From positions 1,626,928 through 1,690,927 of the forward strand of contig NW_025064882.1 in the NCBI RefSeq assembly GCF_019112545.1: a DNA stretch of 64,000 nucleotides, given 5' to 3'. Of the stretch, positions 45,951 through 58,401 are shown piece after piece. The first letter of the stretch is position 1. Every line of letters begins with the position of its first letter. Source of the stretch: Guyanagaster necrorhizus. Lineage: Eukaryota > Basidiomycota > Agaricomycetes > Agaricales > Physalacriaceae. The notes under the pieces were generated by a model. That model had not been told where the DNA came from and searched no databases. It saw only the letters and a program-made list of their open reading frames with translations. Both the position numbers and the translations under genes were made by a program.

Positions 45951-46299
45951 GTATAAAATATATGTAAAATGTGTCAGAACAAAAATATAAATATAAGATT
46001 TGACTTTGAAAAGTGTAAAAGAGGTAATTAAAATAGTAGTCAGTGGTTAGAATTGAAATAGTAAGGTGGAGTACCAGTGATGTCTAGAGTAGTGTTGTAT
46101 TAAGAATAGAATGTTTGAATGACTTTGAATAAGAGTTCTAGTTTGCCTGAATATTGATGGTGGAATTCTTCAATAAATTTGTCAGTGGAGAACTTGGAGG
46201 CTAGTAATCAAGCAAATTCTTCATTGATACCTTTGTAGCCTAGCCATTGGATCTTATACAGCAGTGGGCAGAAGAACCAGTGGTTCAGCTTAAAGTTGA

Positions 46300-49260
46300 G
46301 GATTTAGGCTATTTGAAAATGTTCTTTTCCATTAATTTCAACTAGAGATGGTGGTGGTTGAGTTTGATTAGGAATGGTGTTTTCTTCTATATATTCCAAT
46401 TGTGACACATAAAAGACTGAGTGAATAGACTGAAGATCCAGCAGAAGCCTTAGGGTGAAAGAGTGAAAACCAGGTTGGGCTATAATTTTAAAAGAATCAA
46501 AGTATTTTTCAGAGAATTTTCTGATTGGACAGATATTCTTAATGTGTTTGAAACTGAGGTAAATCTTATTGCTCACTTTGAATAAAAGCACCAGTATCTA
46601 ATATTTGTCTGCTTAGGCCTTGTAATAGGACTGGGCTTCAGAAATTTCATCCTTTAGTACTTGATAGAGCTCATTAAGATTGACTGCAAAGTCTTAGGCC
46701 TGAGCAGAGGTGATATCCCTTTCAGAATGAATAGTGATATTAGGATGGTAACTCTTGTTAGTGAAGAATGAGGAAATTCTGATGGACACATTAAAAGTGT
46801 TGTTGTAGACAAACTCAGCAATGAGTAAGAGAGTGTCTCAGTTATCATGTTGGTAAGAGTAGTAGATCCAGATGTATTGTTCCAGAGTTTGGTTTTCCTA
46901 TTCAGTTTGTCTATCAACCTCTGAATGGTAACTGAAAATAAGATAGAGTTCTATGTTAAGGGTAATAGCTAAGGCATGAGTGAACTGAGAGATGAATTTA
47001 GAGCTGTGATCTGAGGTGATATGACTGGATACTCTATGTTTGGAGAAGATATAGATGGGAAAAAGTTAGGCAGGCTCTATAGAGTTGATGGTATTGTGAG
47101 TGGAGATGAAGATAGCTTGCTTGCTTGTCCAGTCAATGACTATTAGAATAGTGGTAAATCTGTTGGAGTCCAGTAGTTGTTCAATGAAATTCATGAAAAT
47201 AGAATCCCATAGCTGTTCAGAAACTGATAGAGATTTGAGTAACTCATAGAGATGGTGTCTAGATGTCTTATTGCATCTATAAACCATGCAGAACTTAATA
47301 TAGTGTCAAATATATTCATGTATCTTTAGCTAAGTGTAGTCCTGCCAGACTAGCTCTAATGTCTGAGTTTGACCAAAATAGCCTGCTAAGATGTGGTTGT
47401 GATTATTCTGTAATATACAGAGATAGAGATTATCAGAGTCTAAGACATAAATATGGTCTTTAAAGTGAAGAATTTTGGATTTATCAATGGATCACTGAGA
47501 GGAGGAGGATTGAGAAGTCACTTTAGTCTGATAGAGGCTGTTGGAAGATATAGAGTCAGAGAATTGTGCTTATTTAATATCAGTGTGAAGTTTGTCAATA
47601 TTCATGATGGCACTAGCTCATAGGATAGAGCCTTCAAAGTAGGTTGTGCAGAGTGACATAGAGTGACATAGAGAGTTGTTCTTGGATGAACATAGATCAG
47701 AAATTATAGTAATTAACTTAAGCATATTGGTTATCCCCTTCTTTAGAGTAGATGTTCCATTGTCTAATGAGTGCATCTAATTTCCCACCAAGTTTTCTCA
47801 GGCAGAACCAGATAACTAAGTTGAACTGAGATAGGTATTTGGACTAGCAGATCTGTTGATAGATCAGAGTTTTGATGATGGCAAAGTATTCAAGATTCTT
47901 GTGATCTGTTATAACATTGATAGAGACTGTGGAGCCTTCAAAGTAGTGGTGCCAAGGTTTAAAAGCTTCAAAAATGGCCAGAAGCTTTTTGTTATAGGTG
48001 TTATAGTTGAGTTCAGCATTGTGCAGACTCTGAAAGCAGAAAGCAATGGAGTGAATTTTGCCATCTTCAAGATAAATGAAGAGGATAGCTGCAATAGCAT
48101 AATCAGAGGCATCAGTCTCCACCACTATCTGTTGATCAAAGATTCAGTGGATAAGAATAGAGGCATGTGTAAAGGCCTGTTTTAACTTATTAAAGATAGC
48201 TAAGCATTTGTTATCAAATTTTCATAGAGTTTTCTTAGGGGTGAGTTATATAAGGAGAATAACAATATTATTATATTTGTGTATAAAGCAGCAGTAGAAG
48301 TTGGCAAAGCCAAGAAAAGATTGGATGTCCTTGAATTTTTCTTCAGACATGCAAAATCCTTCAGGTAATAGAATGTAGTCTAGATATTCTATAGAATCCT
48401 GGTTGAATTTGCATTTGAAGTCTTTGCAGTAGAGTCCATTAGCTTTAAGCCTGCATAGGATCTCATAAACATATTTTTGGTGATCTTTCAGATTGTTGGA
48501 ATAAATGAGAATGTCATTAAGATAGACTATTACTGATATGTTGAGCATGTCAGAGAATATATTGTTTACAAATCATTGGAATGCTGCTAGAGCATTTATG
48601 AGGTCAAAAGGCATGACATTCCATTCAAAGAAACTGTAATAGGTCTGGAAGGCTGTTTTCTATTTGTCTCCTTTAGCTATATGAATGAAATAGTAGGTAT
48701 ATCAAAGGTTGAGTTTAATATAGATACACATAGAGTAGGCAGAGTTGAGAAGGTCAGAAATAAGAGAAAAAGAGTAATGATTTTTCTTGGAGATTTTATT
48801 TAGGCTATAGTAGTTGATGCAAAGTCAGAGTTCACTAGTCATCTTTTTGACAAATAGGACCAAAGCCTTATGCAGAGAGCAGAATGGAGTAATGAACTCA
48901 TTGTACAGATTATCATTAATAAACTCCTGTAGGGCCTTGAGTTCAGATTCTGAGAGAGAATAAATGAGTCCAAGCAGTGGAAATATTTCTTTCTCAAGAT
49001 TGATTTTGAGGTCATACAATCTGTGTTCAGATAGCTTTTTGGAGAGGATATTGCTAAAGACATCTGCAAAATCATGGTACTCTACTGGCACTGATGAAAG
49101 GTCTGCCAGTTCTACAGATGTAGCTTTAGCTCTAATTTTAGGCAAGAAAGACTGCAGTGTGAACTGTTGAGCACTTTCTGCACTGGCTTGGACAAATGCA
49201 GCAGTGGATATGATAGAGATCTTTAGGTGTGCTTTCATAGTAAAAGGCTCTGAGGGAGAA
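46300..49260 (-). pseudogene. element B pol remains (RT, RNase H, integrase, chromodomain-like end)
   Basis: Minus-strand fragments in order: 48825-49238 (YHDFADVFSNILSKKLSEH, SESELKALQEFINDNL; the segment just before RT), 48246-48548 (VIVYLNDILIYSNNLKDH, with YLND for YLDD, then IQSFLGFANFYCCFI), 47844-48125 (RNase H, VETDASDYAIAAILF ... TDHKNLEYF), 46654-47287 (integrase core pieces, RFTTILIVIDWTSKQAIFI) and 46304-46591 (KRKFSEKYFDSFKIIAQ, GPF-like, ending FYVSQLEYIEENTIP). Sequence left of 46300 resembles a chromodomain (YKIQWLGYKG on the minus strand). Stops throughout. A family distinct from A. Confidence 0.75.
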
Positions 49261-49729
49261 TAGGAATAGATGGGTTTATACAGGAACAGTGTTTACCAGC
49301 TATCCAAAGTGGATTTGAAATAGAGTGAAGCTCTGAAGGTTAGACTAATAGAGTCTAGTGAGCACAGAAGTTCTGAAATTGAGCTAGAAGGCTCAGAAAG
49401 AGGTGGACTGTTGTTCTGTGGGCACAGAAGTCCCAAGGATGCAGTGGAGACTATAGAATTAGTTAGATTGGAATCCTGATCATTTGAGCAGAAATTAATG
49501 CTGTTTTCAGCTTAATCAATCAGTGGATTATAGTGGGAGAGCCAATTGTATCTTAGAACAAGATTGCAAGATGAATCCAGATGAATGACATAAAAGTCAA
49601 TGAGGAAGATGTCTTTGAAAGAGAAACAGATAGGAATAGTTGTGGTTTAAGATATGCAGTTTCTGATAGAGTCATTGAATAATCAAAGCTGCACACTAGA
49701 GATGGTTTTAATAGAAATATCATTAGCAG

Positions 49730-51419
49730 CTATGTACTTAGTGTCAACAAAGCAGTAGCTAGAACTAGAATCAATAAGAGTAAGAAAATGCAGAATAATA
49801 GAAGCTGAAGACCCATCAGGCTCCATACTAGTTGGTAATTCTGCTGAAAGTGAAAAATAGAAAGATTGATTAGAAACAGGTGTTGTATTGAGAGTGATGA
49901 CCTTTGGTGTGCAAATAGAGTTAACACAACTCTAAACTCACACAAAGAGAACAGAGTTGCTTCTTAGTTTTCTGACTCAGTTGGAGCTGGTTCCTCAGGA
50001 GCAATGTCTGCTTCAGCTGCACAACTCTTGGTGGAGGCTGCTGCCTTCTGCTTGTTGCAATCTTTGGTCTTGTGTTTGGCTTCACAGAATATGCAAAGAT
50101 TGTTCTGACACTGGCAGTCTTTTTCTTCCTGAGTAAGATAGCTATCTTTGCCTAGCTTGTCAGTATAAGACTTAGAGATAGTAGATTTCAGTATGGAGCT
50201 AGAGTCTGAGGAAGAAGAGTTGAATCTCTTAGATTTGGGATTGGAGGATTGGTTGGAGGCCTTATTGTCTCAGTTTTCATAGGCAATTTCAGTCTTTCAG
50301 ATCCAGTAGTGAGCATTAAGTTTTTGGGCAAGGAAGTGCATGTCATAGAGGTTGCTTGGCTTTTTATAGTAGGCCATGTCATCCTTGATATAGGTGCAGA
50401 GGCTATAGTAAAAGGCATAGTGAAAGGAGTTATCTCTGTATCCAATTTATGAGGTGTACTGATTGAATTGGACTATATACTTCATGGTCTGGTCTCCATT
50501 ATATATCTGAAGGTGTTTTAATACATCTTCAGCATCTCTAATAGCATCAAAGGGGCTGAAGTTGCTATAAAGCTCATCTAAGAAAGCCATATAGGAGAAT
50601 TTCCAGGCTGGCAGATTATGCAGATTGAGGTTAAGGATATCTGATTCAAACCAGTTAAGTGTAATGCCAGCCAGAAAGAAAATAGTATAGTTGACCTTGC
50701 TAGCATTCATTGTGAATGCAGTAGGTTTGTCATTGAAGTTCAACTGAAAGGAGATGATGAAAGTCTTCAGTTTGTGAAAATTGAAGCCATCAAAGAGTTC
50801 TGGTTCCTTGACTTTAGTGTAAATAGTGGCTGACTTAGGGTTATTAAGAGAAGTGAAGACTCCTCATAATAGATTCATGAATTCTAAGAACATGTCCTGC
50901 TGATTTGGATTGCTGCTTCCTGCAGAGCCATCAGAGCTGTCTAGGCCATTGAGACCACTTGGTCCTTCTAGTCCACCTGAAAAAGAGTTTGATTGGTTAT
51001 CACCTGGTTCTCATTAGATAGAAGTATGAGTAAAGGTGTCTTCACCTCTGCCCTCCAAGTCTGAGCTGTCTAAATTCTCATATATATTGCTCAGAGATAA
51101 GAGGTCTATCAGAGGGTCAGTTTAGACACTATATATCAGGCTGGCTCATCAGGCTCCACTGGTTGAGATGCTGGTGGCATCAAAAGGATTAGAGGAATCA
51201 TCATAATTTAGTTGGTGGGCAGTGAAGCTAGAGTGAGTGTAGGTTTCTCTACAAGAGGATTGTCCTCTATTAGAGGCTGATCCAAAAAGGTCTGGTTGTT
51301 CTTTTGAGACAGAGGCTGGATTATCTTCTATAGAAAACATGTTGGAATGAGTAGGCTGGGTTTGTTCAGAATCAGCTTTTGTGAGTTGAGTAAATGTGAT
51401 GGACATGATAAAAATTTTC
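49730..51419 (-). pseudogene. element B gag and protease remains
   Basis: The ATG near 51406-51410 (minus) gives MSITFTQLTKADSEQTQPTH, then 50447-50743 (NFNDKPTAFTMNASKVNY ... FSYMAFLDELYSNFSPFDAIRD ... HLQIYNGDQTMKYIVQFNQY), a capsid-like region, and further left a zinc-knuckle-like CQCQNNLCIFCEAKHKTKDC at about 50050-50120. The protein is shared with the plus-strand fragment at 58402-59632. The order toward the protease near 49740-49945 is conserved, but frames are broken. Confidence 0.7.
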
Positions 51420-51446
51420 AACTCAAGAGTTTGAGTTTGAATATAC

Positions 51447-51943
51447 TGTTAGAAACATACTAATTGATTGGGCTTGAGTGCATGCATAGAGACCAGCAGA
51501 GTGCATAGGCATCAACAAAGCTATTAGCAATATCACTCTTGAGTCAGAACCTAAAGATTTGGATAGATAGAATGGAGTTTTATCAGAGATGTGAAGAGGA
51601 ATATCCTTCAGAGCAGAATCTGGTGGATAGGATAGAGAGGAGCTGATGTGAGCATAAAGTGTAGATGGCTATCTAAGTTGATATTTGAACTGAGTAATTA
51701 TAATATTTGTATATAGTTTATATACTATTAGTAGTTAATTTTGAGTCAGAGTCTATTGGGTTTCAGTGTCAGCTGTTTGCTACTGTGTTTGGAGTCTAGA
51801 TACTAGAATGTGAAATACAGATGTGAAATGATAATAGTAAAATGAAATTAGTAGGTACTAAAAAGTGGTGAGTTCCAGTGAGTCTTGTGAAAGGCTTCAT
51901 CATTGGCCAAAATGATATGGAGGCCAGCAGCATATGCATAACA
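51447..51943 (-). repeat. element B 5' LTR
   Basis: 497 bp, TGTTAGAAACATAC ... GCATAACA, followed by GCTAC (51944-51948). It contains a TATA-like AGTTTATATAC near 51715 and the transcript-start block GATATTTGAACTGAG (minus-sense CTCAGTTCAAATATC) near 51690. Confidence 0.88.
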
Positions 51944-52215
51944 GCTACACTACTTATATATTGCTTGTCTTTGAGATAAATACATCTCTACTAATTGTGT
52001 GTCTCTAAGCTATGGTGCTTATTGTTCTTGAGCATTATAACTACTTACAGAAGAGTATTGTTTATCATTGAAGGATGTTATCATTATCAGAGAACAATGA
52101 CAGAATCAGCCTATTATAGTGACTAAGCCTGTCCCACAGTTTTAAGCACTGGTCTAATGCTCTGACTAAGCATAAATAGAGATTAATTGAAAAAAAAATG
52201 AAAAAAATCATAATA
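51944..52215 (-). repeat. A-type LTR, right piece (continuation of 35715-35904)
   Basis: GCTAC (51944-51948) is the duplicated target. From 51949 the LTR continues ACTACTTATATATTGC and ends AAAATCATAATA at 52215, before the purine tract complement TTACCCCTCC. It is the 3' LTR of the gypsy remnant that follows to the right. Confidence 0.75.
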
Positions 52216-54353
52216 TTACCCCTCCTTTAAGATCATCATTCTGATAGATCAGTTTAGAGAGAGTTCATAGTCATGTATAGCATTCACTGCATTCATATGT
52301 CATTTATTGACCCACTGGTTAGATTCAGGGCTATAACTCTTCCAACTGACCAGATAGTCAACTGTTGTGCAAGTTTCCTCCCTTTGTATGCATATTTTGC
52401 AGAGTTTATAGTTGAGAATTTGATCAACTTTATAATATTCATCATCATCAATCAGTTCAGAGTCAGATGGAGGCAGGCATTCTTGATTTGGAAATGCAGA
52501 GGTGATATATAAAGTGAGTAGGGTTTTATTAAATACATTGTGAATTTTTTATGTGATAGGAAGATGGAGTTTATAAGCAGATGCATCAATTTTAGCAAGA
52601 ACTGAGAATAGGCTGGTTCATTTGTCAGTGAGCTTTTGTTTGAGGCATGGGAGATGAAAGTTGGTCATGTCAAGCCAAACCTTATTATTTATGGAGTATT
52701 TATAGATGGATCAATGATGTTTGTCATACTATTTCTTCATAAAAGCAGCTATCTTTTTAAGAGTGATGTGGATTTTATTGTGGATTTTGGTTATAGTAGC
52801 AGCAAAGTCAGATAAAGTGAGCATCAAGATGTGAACATATTCTATGTGGGTGACATTCAGATAGCAGCTATAGTTAATAAAGAATGGTGTTTTTTTAGTG
52901 GCTGAATGAACTCAGTTGTTATGTTAAAGGGCAGCTAGAGCTAGCTATTTAATCCAATCATCTTGATGATAATTGATAAATATGCAGAGATACTTTTTGA
53001 TCTCCTGATTCATCTACTCTATCTGGCTATGAGTCTGGAGATAGTATGCAGTTGAGGTATTACTCCAGATGTTTAAGAGGCAGTATAGATTATTTAGGAA
53101 TTTGGAGATGAATTTGGGTTCTCAGTCAGAGATAATGACTTGGAACATCTCATACTTTGCATAGACCTTGTTGCAGAGAATTTTGGCCCATCTTTCTGAT
53201 GTCAACTCTGTTGAACACACAACTGGAATGATCACCTTAAAAAATCAATCAACAATGACTAAGATAGTATTATAACTATTGTAATTGAGTAATCAAGTGA
53301 CCATGTCAACTGAGATGTGTGTCCAGAACATCTGTGGAACTTCATTTGGATGAAGTGATGCCATATACAGTTGAGTTGATGACTTTTTCCTTTGGCAAAT
53401 TTCATATTCTTTCACATATTGCTTTATATCTTGCCCTATTTTTGGCCACCAATATTTGTGTAGGACTAATTTTTTGGTCTTGGCAATCTCCAGATATCCT
53501 GTCATTGCATGACTGTGACAGGCTGCTATAATCTCTCCTTATAGCTGATAATCTCATGGAATGTAGATCCTTTCATCATAATAGATCAATCTGTTGTTCT
53601 TGGTCATCTCTTGTTCATAAAGCATCTCAGAGAGAAAGGCTTTTGATCACTATCTTTCACCTTGCTTCTGGAAAAATACAGCATCTATTGCTCCTTTGTC
53701 TGAGTCTATCTCAACTCTAAATTTTCCTTCCTATATTAAAATAGCTAAAACTATATTCTCTGCAAGATATTGTTTGAGATTATCAAATGCTGCCTGCTGA
53801 GAGAGCTCTCAGTTTCAGAGAGCATTGCTAGTTAGCTGCATTATAGATCATATGATCTTGCTGTAGTCACAAATAAACCAGTGGTAGAAATTAGTAAATC
53901 TCAAAAAGGATTATAACTTCTTTTTCTTTGTCAGTACTGGCCACTCTATCACTCTGGCTATCTTCACTGGGTCCATTTGAATACTTTCTTTGCTGATGAT
54001 TGCTCTGAGATATTCTATCTCTAACACCTTGAATTCACACTTCTCTGCTTTGAGAAAGAGCTTGTACTTTCTCATCAATTCAAGTATCTGCTAGACCAGT
54101 TATTAGTGTTCTTCATAATCTTTGAACATGATGAGAATGTCATCTAGATAGATCATAACCTTTTCAATAGCAATGAGATTCTTGAAAATATCATTCATCA
54201 TCTACTGGAAAGTGGTAGAGAAATTAGTAAGACTAAAAAACATAACTGTTGGTTTGAATAACCCATAATTGGTTCAGAATGCTGTCTTTCACTCATTGCT
54301 CTTCTTGATTCTTACATTGTTATACCTCTATCTGACATCCAACTTAGTATAAT
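52216..54353 (-). pseudogene. Ty3/gypsy remnant E: RT to chromodomain
   Basis: Minus strand, from 52216 upward: chromodomain and C-terminal remains, VWLDMTNFHLP-type sequence near 52660, integrase zinc finger at 53293-53505 (MTGYLEIAKTKKLVLHKYWW, YEICQRKKSSTQ, FWTHISVDMVT), RNase H near 53700-53950 and RT to about 54345. It corresponds to A 41850-44390. Truncated at its RT end by the LTR at 54354. Many stops. Confidence 0.72.
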
Positions 54354-54812
54354 TGTTAAGCTTAAGTAATATATAACTTAAATATGTGATAAATAGATGC
54401 TATATCATATTTGTATAGTCACATCTAAGTTCACTGTATGTATTTATATGGTGTCATGTCTTAAGGCTAATATAAGTCAACTTGAGGTAGAGTGGTAAAG
54501 AATAAACTTTAGCTTGAGGCTGAGGATATACAGTGAGAGCTAGCCTACTTATATACTATTTATTTATAAGGATAAATATACTACTGCTAATTGTGTCTGT
54601 TCAGATTATTATGCTCTTTGTCTTTGAGTGTCATTATTATCTACAAAAGAGCTGTTGTTCTTTATCAAGAGACATTGTTGTGTCAGAAGATAATGATAGA
54701 CTCAATCTTGTTGTGATGACTAAGCTGGTCCCACAGTTAAGCACTGAGGCTAGACACTCTAACTAATCAAAGATAGAGATTAAATAAGAATCAAAGCAGA
54801 AAAATTATAACA
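54354..54812 (-). repeat. A-type LTR of remnant F (3' LTR)
   Basis: 459 bp, TGTTAAGCTTAAGTAATA ... AAAAATTATAACA, with AATAAACTTTAGCTTGAGGC in the middle, followed by TTACTCCTTCC (polypurine tract complement). Confidence 0.75.
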
Positions 54813-56507
54813 TTACTCCTTCCTTAAGACTATCATCCTGATAGTTTAATTAAGAGAGAGTTTATAGTCACATATGGCATCAACAGCATTTATATGTTGT
54901 TTATTTATCTATTAGTTGAATTCAGGCCTATAGCTCTTCCAACTAACCAGATAATCAACAGTTGTTTAAGTTCCACCTCTCTTCCATGCATAAACTTTAT
55001 GGAGCCTGTGATTAAAAACTTAATTGATTTCATAGTGTTCTTCATCATCAATCAACTCTAGTTCCAGCAGAGGTGGTTGAATTTGGTTTGAGAATGCTGG
55101 AGTGACATATAGAGTAAGGAGTGTTTTATTGAAGACATTGTGGATTTTCTATATGACAGGCAGGTGAAGTTTATATGCAGAAGCACTGACTTTAGTGAGG
55201 ATTGAAAATGAGCTGATGCATTTGTCAGAGAGCTTCTGTTTTGGACAAGGCAAATGAAGATTGGTTGTGTCCAACCAAACCTTATTGTGTATAGCATAGG
55301 TGTGAGCAGGAGTGCAGTATTTGTTGTATTGTTTTTTTATAGATGTCACCACCTTTTCAAGAGTGGCATATGTTTTCTTATGGATTTTGGACATTGTTGT
55401 GATGAAATCAGAGGATGCAGGTGTCATGGTATGCCATCATTCTATGTGAGAGATATTTAGGTGTCAACCATGTTTAATGAAGAAGAGGGTTTTTCCCATG
55501 GTAGAGTGGATGTGGTTATTATATTGAAAGGCTATAAGAGTAAGCCATTCAATCTAATCATTCTGTTGATAGTTGATGAATAGTCAGAGATATTTCTTGA
55601 TCTCTTGATTGATGCACTCTATTTGGCCATCAGTCTGGGGATAATATGCTGTTGAAGCATTTCAGCAAATATTTAGAAGGCAATATAAGTCATCAAGAAA
55701 CTTTGAGATGAATTGTGGTCTTTGATCTGAGATTATGACTTAGGGCATGCTGTATTTGGCATAGACCTCATCACAGAGAATTTTAGCTCACTCTTCCAAT
55801 ATTAATTCAGTTGAACATATGGCTGAGATGATTGTCTTGGAGAACTGGTCTACAATGATAATGATTGCATCATAGTCATTACAGTTGGATAATCCAGTGA
55901 TCATGTTGACTGAGATGTGGGTCCATAGTGATTGTGAAACTTTATTTAAATAAAGGGATGCAGCTTATAGTTAGATAATTGGTTTTCCCCATTGACATGT
56001 TTCACATTCCTTCACATATTGTTCAATGTCCTACTCTATTTTGGGCCACCAATACTCATGAAGCACTAACTCTTTAGTTTTGGTGATCCCTAGATATTCT
56101 GCTGTTGCATGATCATGGCATATAGTGATAATTTCTCTATGAAGTCTTTGATCCTATGGGATATAAATCTGCTCATCATAGTGGATCAGTCTATTGTCTC
56201 TGATCATGCCTTATTTATAGTTTAGCAAGGAGACTATGCATTGATTCTATTTGCTATTGTTCCATATTGTGCTTTTGATTCATTTGTGGATCTCTTTCTT
56301 TATCAGCATTATCATCACCCAGAAGTGCTCAGATTTGAGTAACATGACTCCTTTATTGTCATTCTTCCTCTGATTGTGATCAGCCTATCAACTAAAAAGG
56401 TCAGCTTTTTTGTTTGCAGCTCTAGCTTTATGATATAATGAATAGTTGTTATATGCTGATATGCAGGGTACATGTTCAGCCCCATAATTTGTGAATTCTA
56501 CATAACA
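54813..56507 (-). pseudogene. Ty3/gypsy remnant F: chromodomain, integrase and RNase H end
   Basis: Minus strand: 55149-55427 gives IHNKVWLDTTNLHLPCPKQKL and SDFITTMSKIHKKTYATLEK; integrase core and zinc-finger remains follow between 55500 and 56250; RNase H tail near 56380-56500. It ends where a different sequence starting TGTTAG begins at 56508. Many stops. Confidence 0.68.
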
Positions 56508-57864
56508 TGTTAGAATATGCTAGTAACTGAGGACTATTAGCCAGTAGAAGACTATGGCTGAGGCTTTAAGCTGATAGTTATGCTAGTCACCAATACTAAG
56601 TCCAAAAGGGACTTTGTAAAATAACATAGCCTAAGGATAAAAATCCTAAGTCAGATTTGAACTTAGAAAAGTTCTGCACCACACCTTGGGAAATACTAAG
56701 TCCAAGTCAGACTCAGAAATGATACCTCAACTGAGGCCAATTCTACATGCCACTAAGACAAGTATGTTCTAAGACAGCTAGGAGTAATACTATAGCCAGT
56801 TGTAGAGTATTGAGTAAAGACAACATCATCCAGAAGCAGTAAGAAGAGAGATCTAATGATCTATAGCTAGCACTCTGAGTTTTGACTCAAATGCCTAAGT
56901 CCAAATTTTTTAGGTATCAGATGATCTAAAGGACTTAGAATTGAGAGGAATAGAGTGGATAGGACCAGTTGACTGGGTCTGACCAGGCCTGATCAATCAA
57001 ACTACTAAGAATAACTCAGAGGATTAAAACTCTGGGTAGATAGAAAGGAGTTAGATACCCACAGGCACTGTAGACTTAAAGTAAAGCTGTGCGGTGGCCA
57101 GGCAGATCTGAGCAAGCCTAGGGGAGTCCAGGAGTGCCACTATTCCGGAATAATGGCATGATTCTGCTTTAAACAGGAGAAATACTATTTTGAATGCTTT
57201 ATTTATAGATTCTGTATCTGTTGTTGATGTATAAAAGAAGAGAATAGGGGGAAATAGCAAGCAAGTGACCCACCCCCACATTCAGGCCTTCTAGCCCACT
57301 GTAGCTAGTCTCTGGGACAACAGATTTTGAGTTCTGCTTTGACTTAGTGATTTATTTAAGTTGCTTTATCACTTAGAGAGGATTGGATTGGAATAATAAC
57401 TGTATTTTGGGTTTTGGATTAATTTGGATTCCAAACTATAAGAGTTTTGGCATCAGAATACAAGTTTTTTGGTTTTGAGGACTGCTAGCCAGCCAAGAGT
57501 GCAGCTAGTCAAGTCTAAGTGCTTGATAGACTTAATATTTGGGTTTTGGAGTTTATTGGGTTTTGGAATATTCTAAGTTGATTTAGAGTGCAATTTGGCA
57601 TTGATTCTAAGTCCTAATTATACTTAAACATTGCTATAAACTACTCTCATGAGTATTGCATCTTTGAAAGCAAGATAGAGTTGAACAACTATCTTTATTG
57701 ACTGTTTCTTTGATTTTACTTAAGACTGCAAGAGTGCTTCTATCATACTTAAAACAACTGACCTCAACTGTATTTGGTGATTGTGTATTGTGTGGTTAGG
57801 TGTAGGTGTTTGAGAGTTCATTCCTCATTCACCTCTCTTAGTCACTTAGCTATTACCAAGTACA
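56508..57864. repeat. unassigned 1.36-kb block, possible long solo LTR
   Basis: Starts TGTTAGAATATGC and ends ACCAAGTACA. It sits between remnant F and a B-type LTR. It has no coding capacity, TATTTATAG and TGTATAAAAG sequences near 57200-57230, and GGGTTTTGGA repeats at 57410-57570. TG...CA ends, length and TATA-like sequences suggest a long LTR of another family, but I find no target duplication. Confidence 0.4.
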
Positions 57865-58361
57865 TCAGTGCATGACACTAGCCTCTGTGTCACTTCAACC
57901 AACCACAGATTCAATCACTAAAACCCACTGGACTCCACCCACTTCCCATTACCTATTAATTTCATTTTCACCATTATTATTTCACATCCATATTTCACAT
58001 TGTAATATCTAGATCCTGAACTCAGTAGCAAATATTGACATTGGAACCCAATGAAACTCGACTCAGAATTAGCTACCATTAGTATATAAAGCCATGTAAA
58101 ATCATTATAACTACTCAGTTTGAATATCAACTTGGATAGCCATCTACACTTCATACTCATTTCAACTCCTCTCTACCTCATCTATTGGATTCTGCTCTGA
58201 AGGATACTCCTCTTGGCTTCTCCAATAGAACTCTGTTCCATTCATTTAAATCTCTGAGCTCTGACTTAAGAGTGACATTGCCAATAGCTTTATTGATGCC
58301 CACATACTCCACTGGTCTCTATGTGTGCACTCAAACCCACTTGATTGGCATGTTTCTAACA
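57865..58361 (+). repeat. B-type LTR, plus (5' LTR of a truncated copy)
   Basis: 497 bp, same length as the two LTRs of element B and their reverse complement. Ends GGCATGTTTCTAACA. TATATAAAG lies at about 58083, followed about 30 bp on by CTCAGTTTGAATATC. Confidence 0.82.
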
Positions 58362-58363
58362 GT

Positions 58364-58374
58364 GTATTTGAACT
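58364..58374 (+). promoter_or_regulatory. putative self-priming primer-binding site, B family
   Basis: GTATTTGAACT lies two bases after the LTR. Its complement AGTTCAAATAC matches the transcript-start block of B LTRs (AGTTCAAATATC at 51690 on the minus strand, AGTTTGAATATC here). The TG and CA variants both point to an ancestral CpG (AGTTCGAATA). Confidence 0.5.
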
Positions 58375-58401
58375 CAAACCCTTGAGTCAAAAGTTTTTAT
58401 C

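Larger units (their letters stand above)
35905..51943 (-). mobile_element. element B: Ty3/gypsy chromovirus, minus, with element A nested inside
   Basis: Two 497-bp LTRs (35905-36401 and 51447-51943) and a 5-bp target duplication GCTAC on both sides (35900-35904, 51944-51948), inserted in an older A-type LTR. The internal part runs, minus strand, from gag near 51419 to the integrase C terminus near 46300, then a plus-strand ORF between pol and the 3' LTR. Element A interrupts this ORF at 36800-44849. Without A the element is about 8 kb. CpG is almost absent and all frames are broken. Confidence 0.85.
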
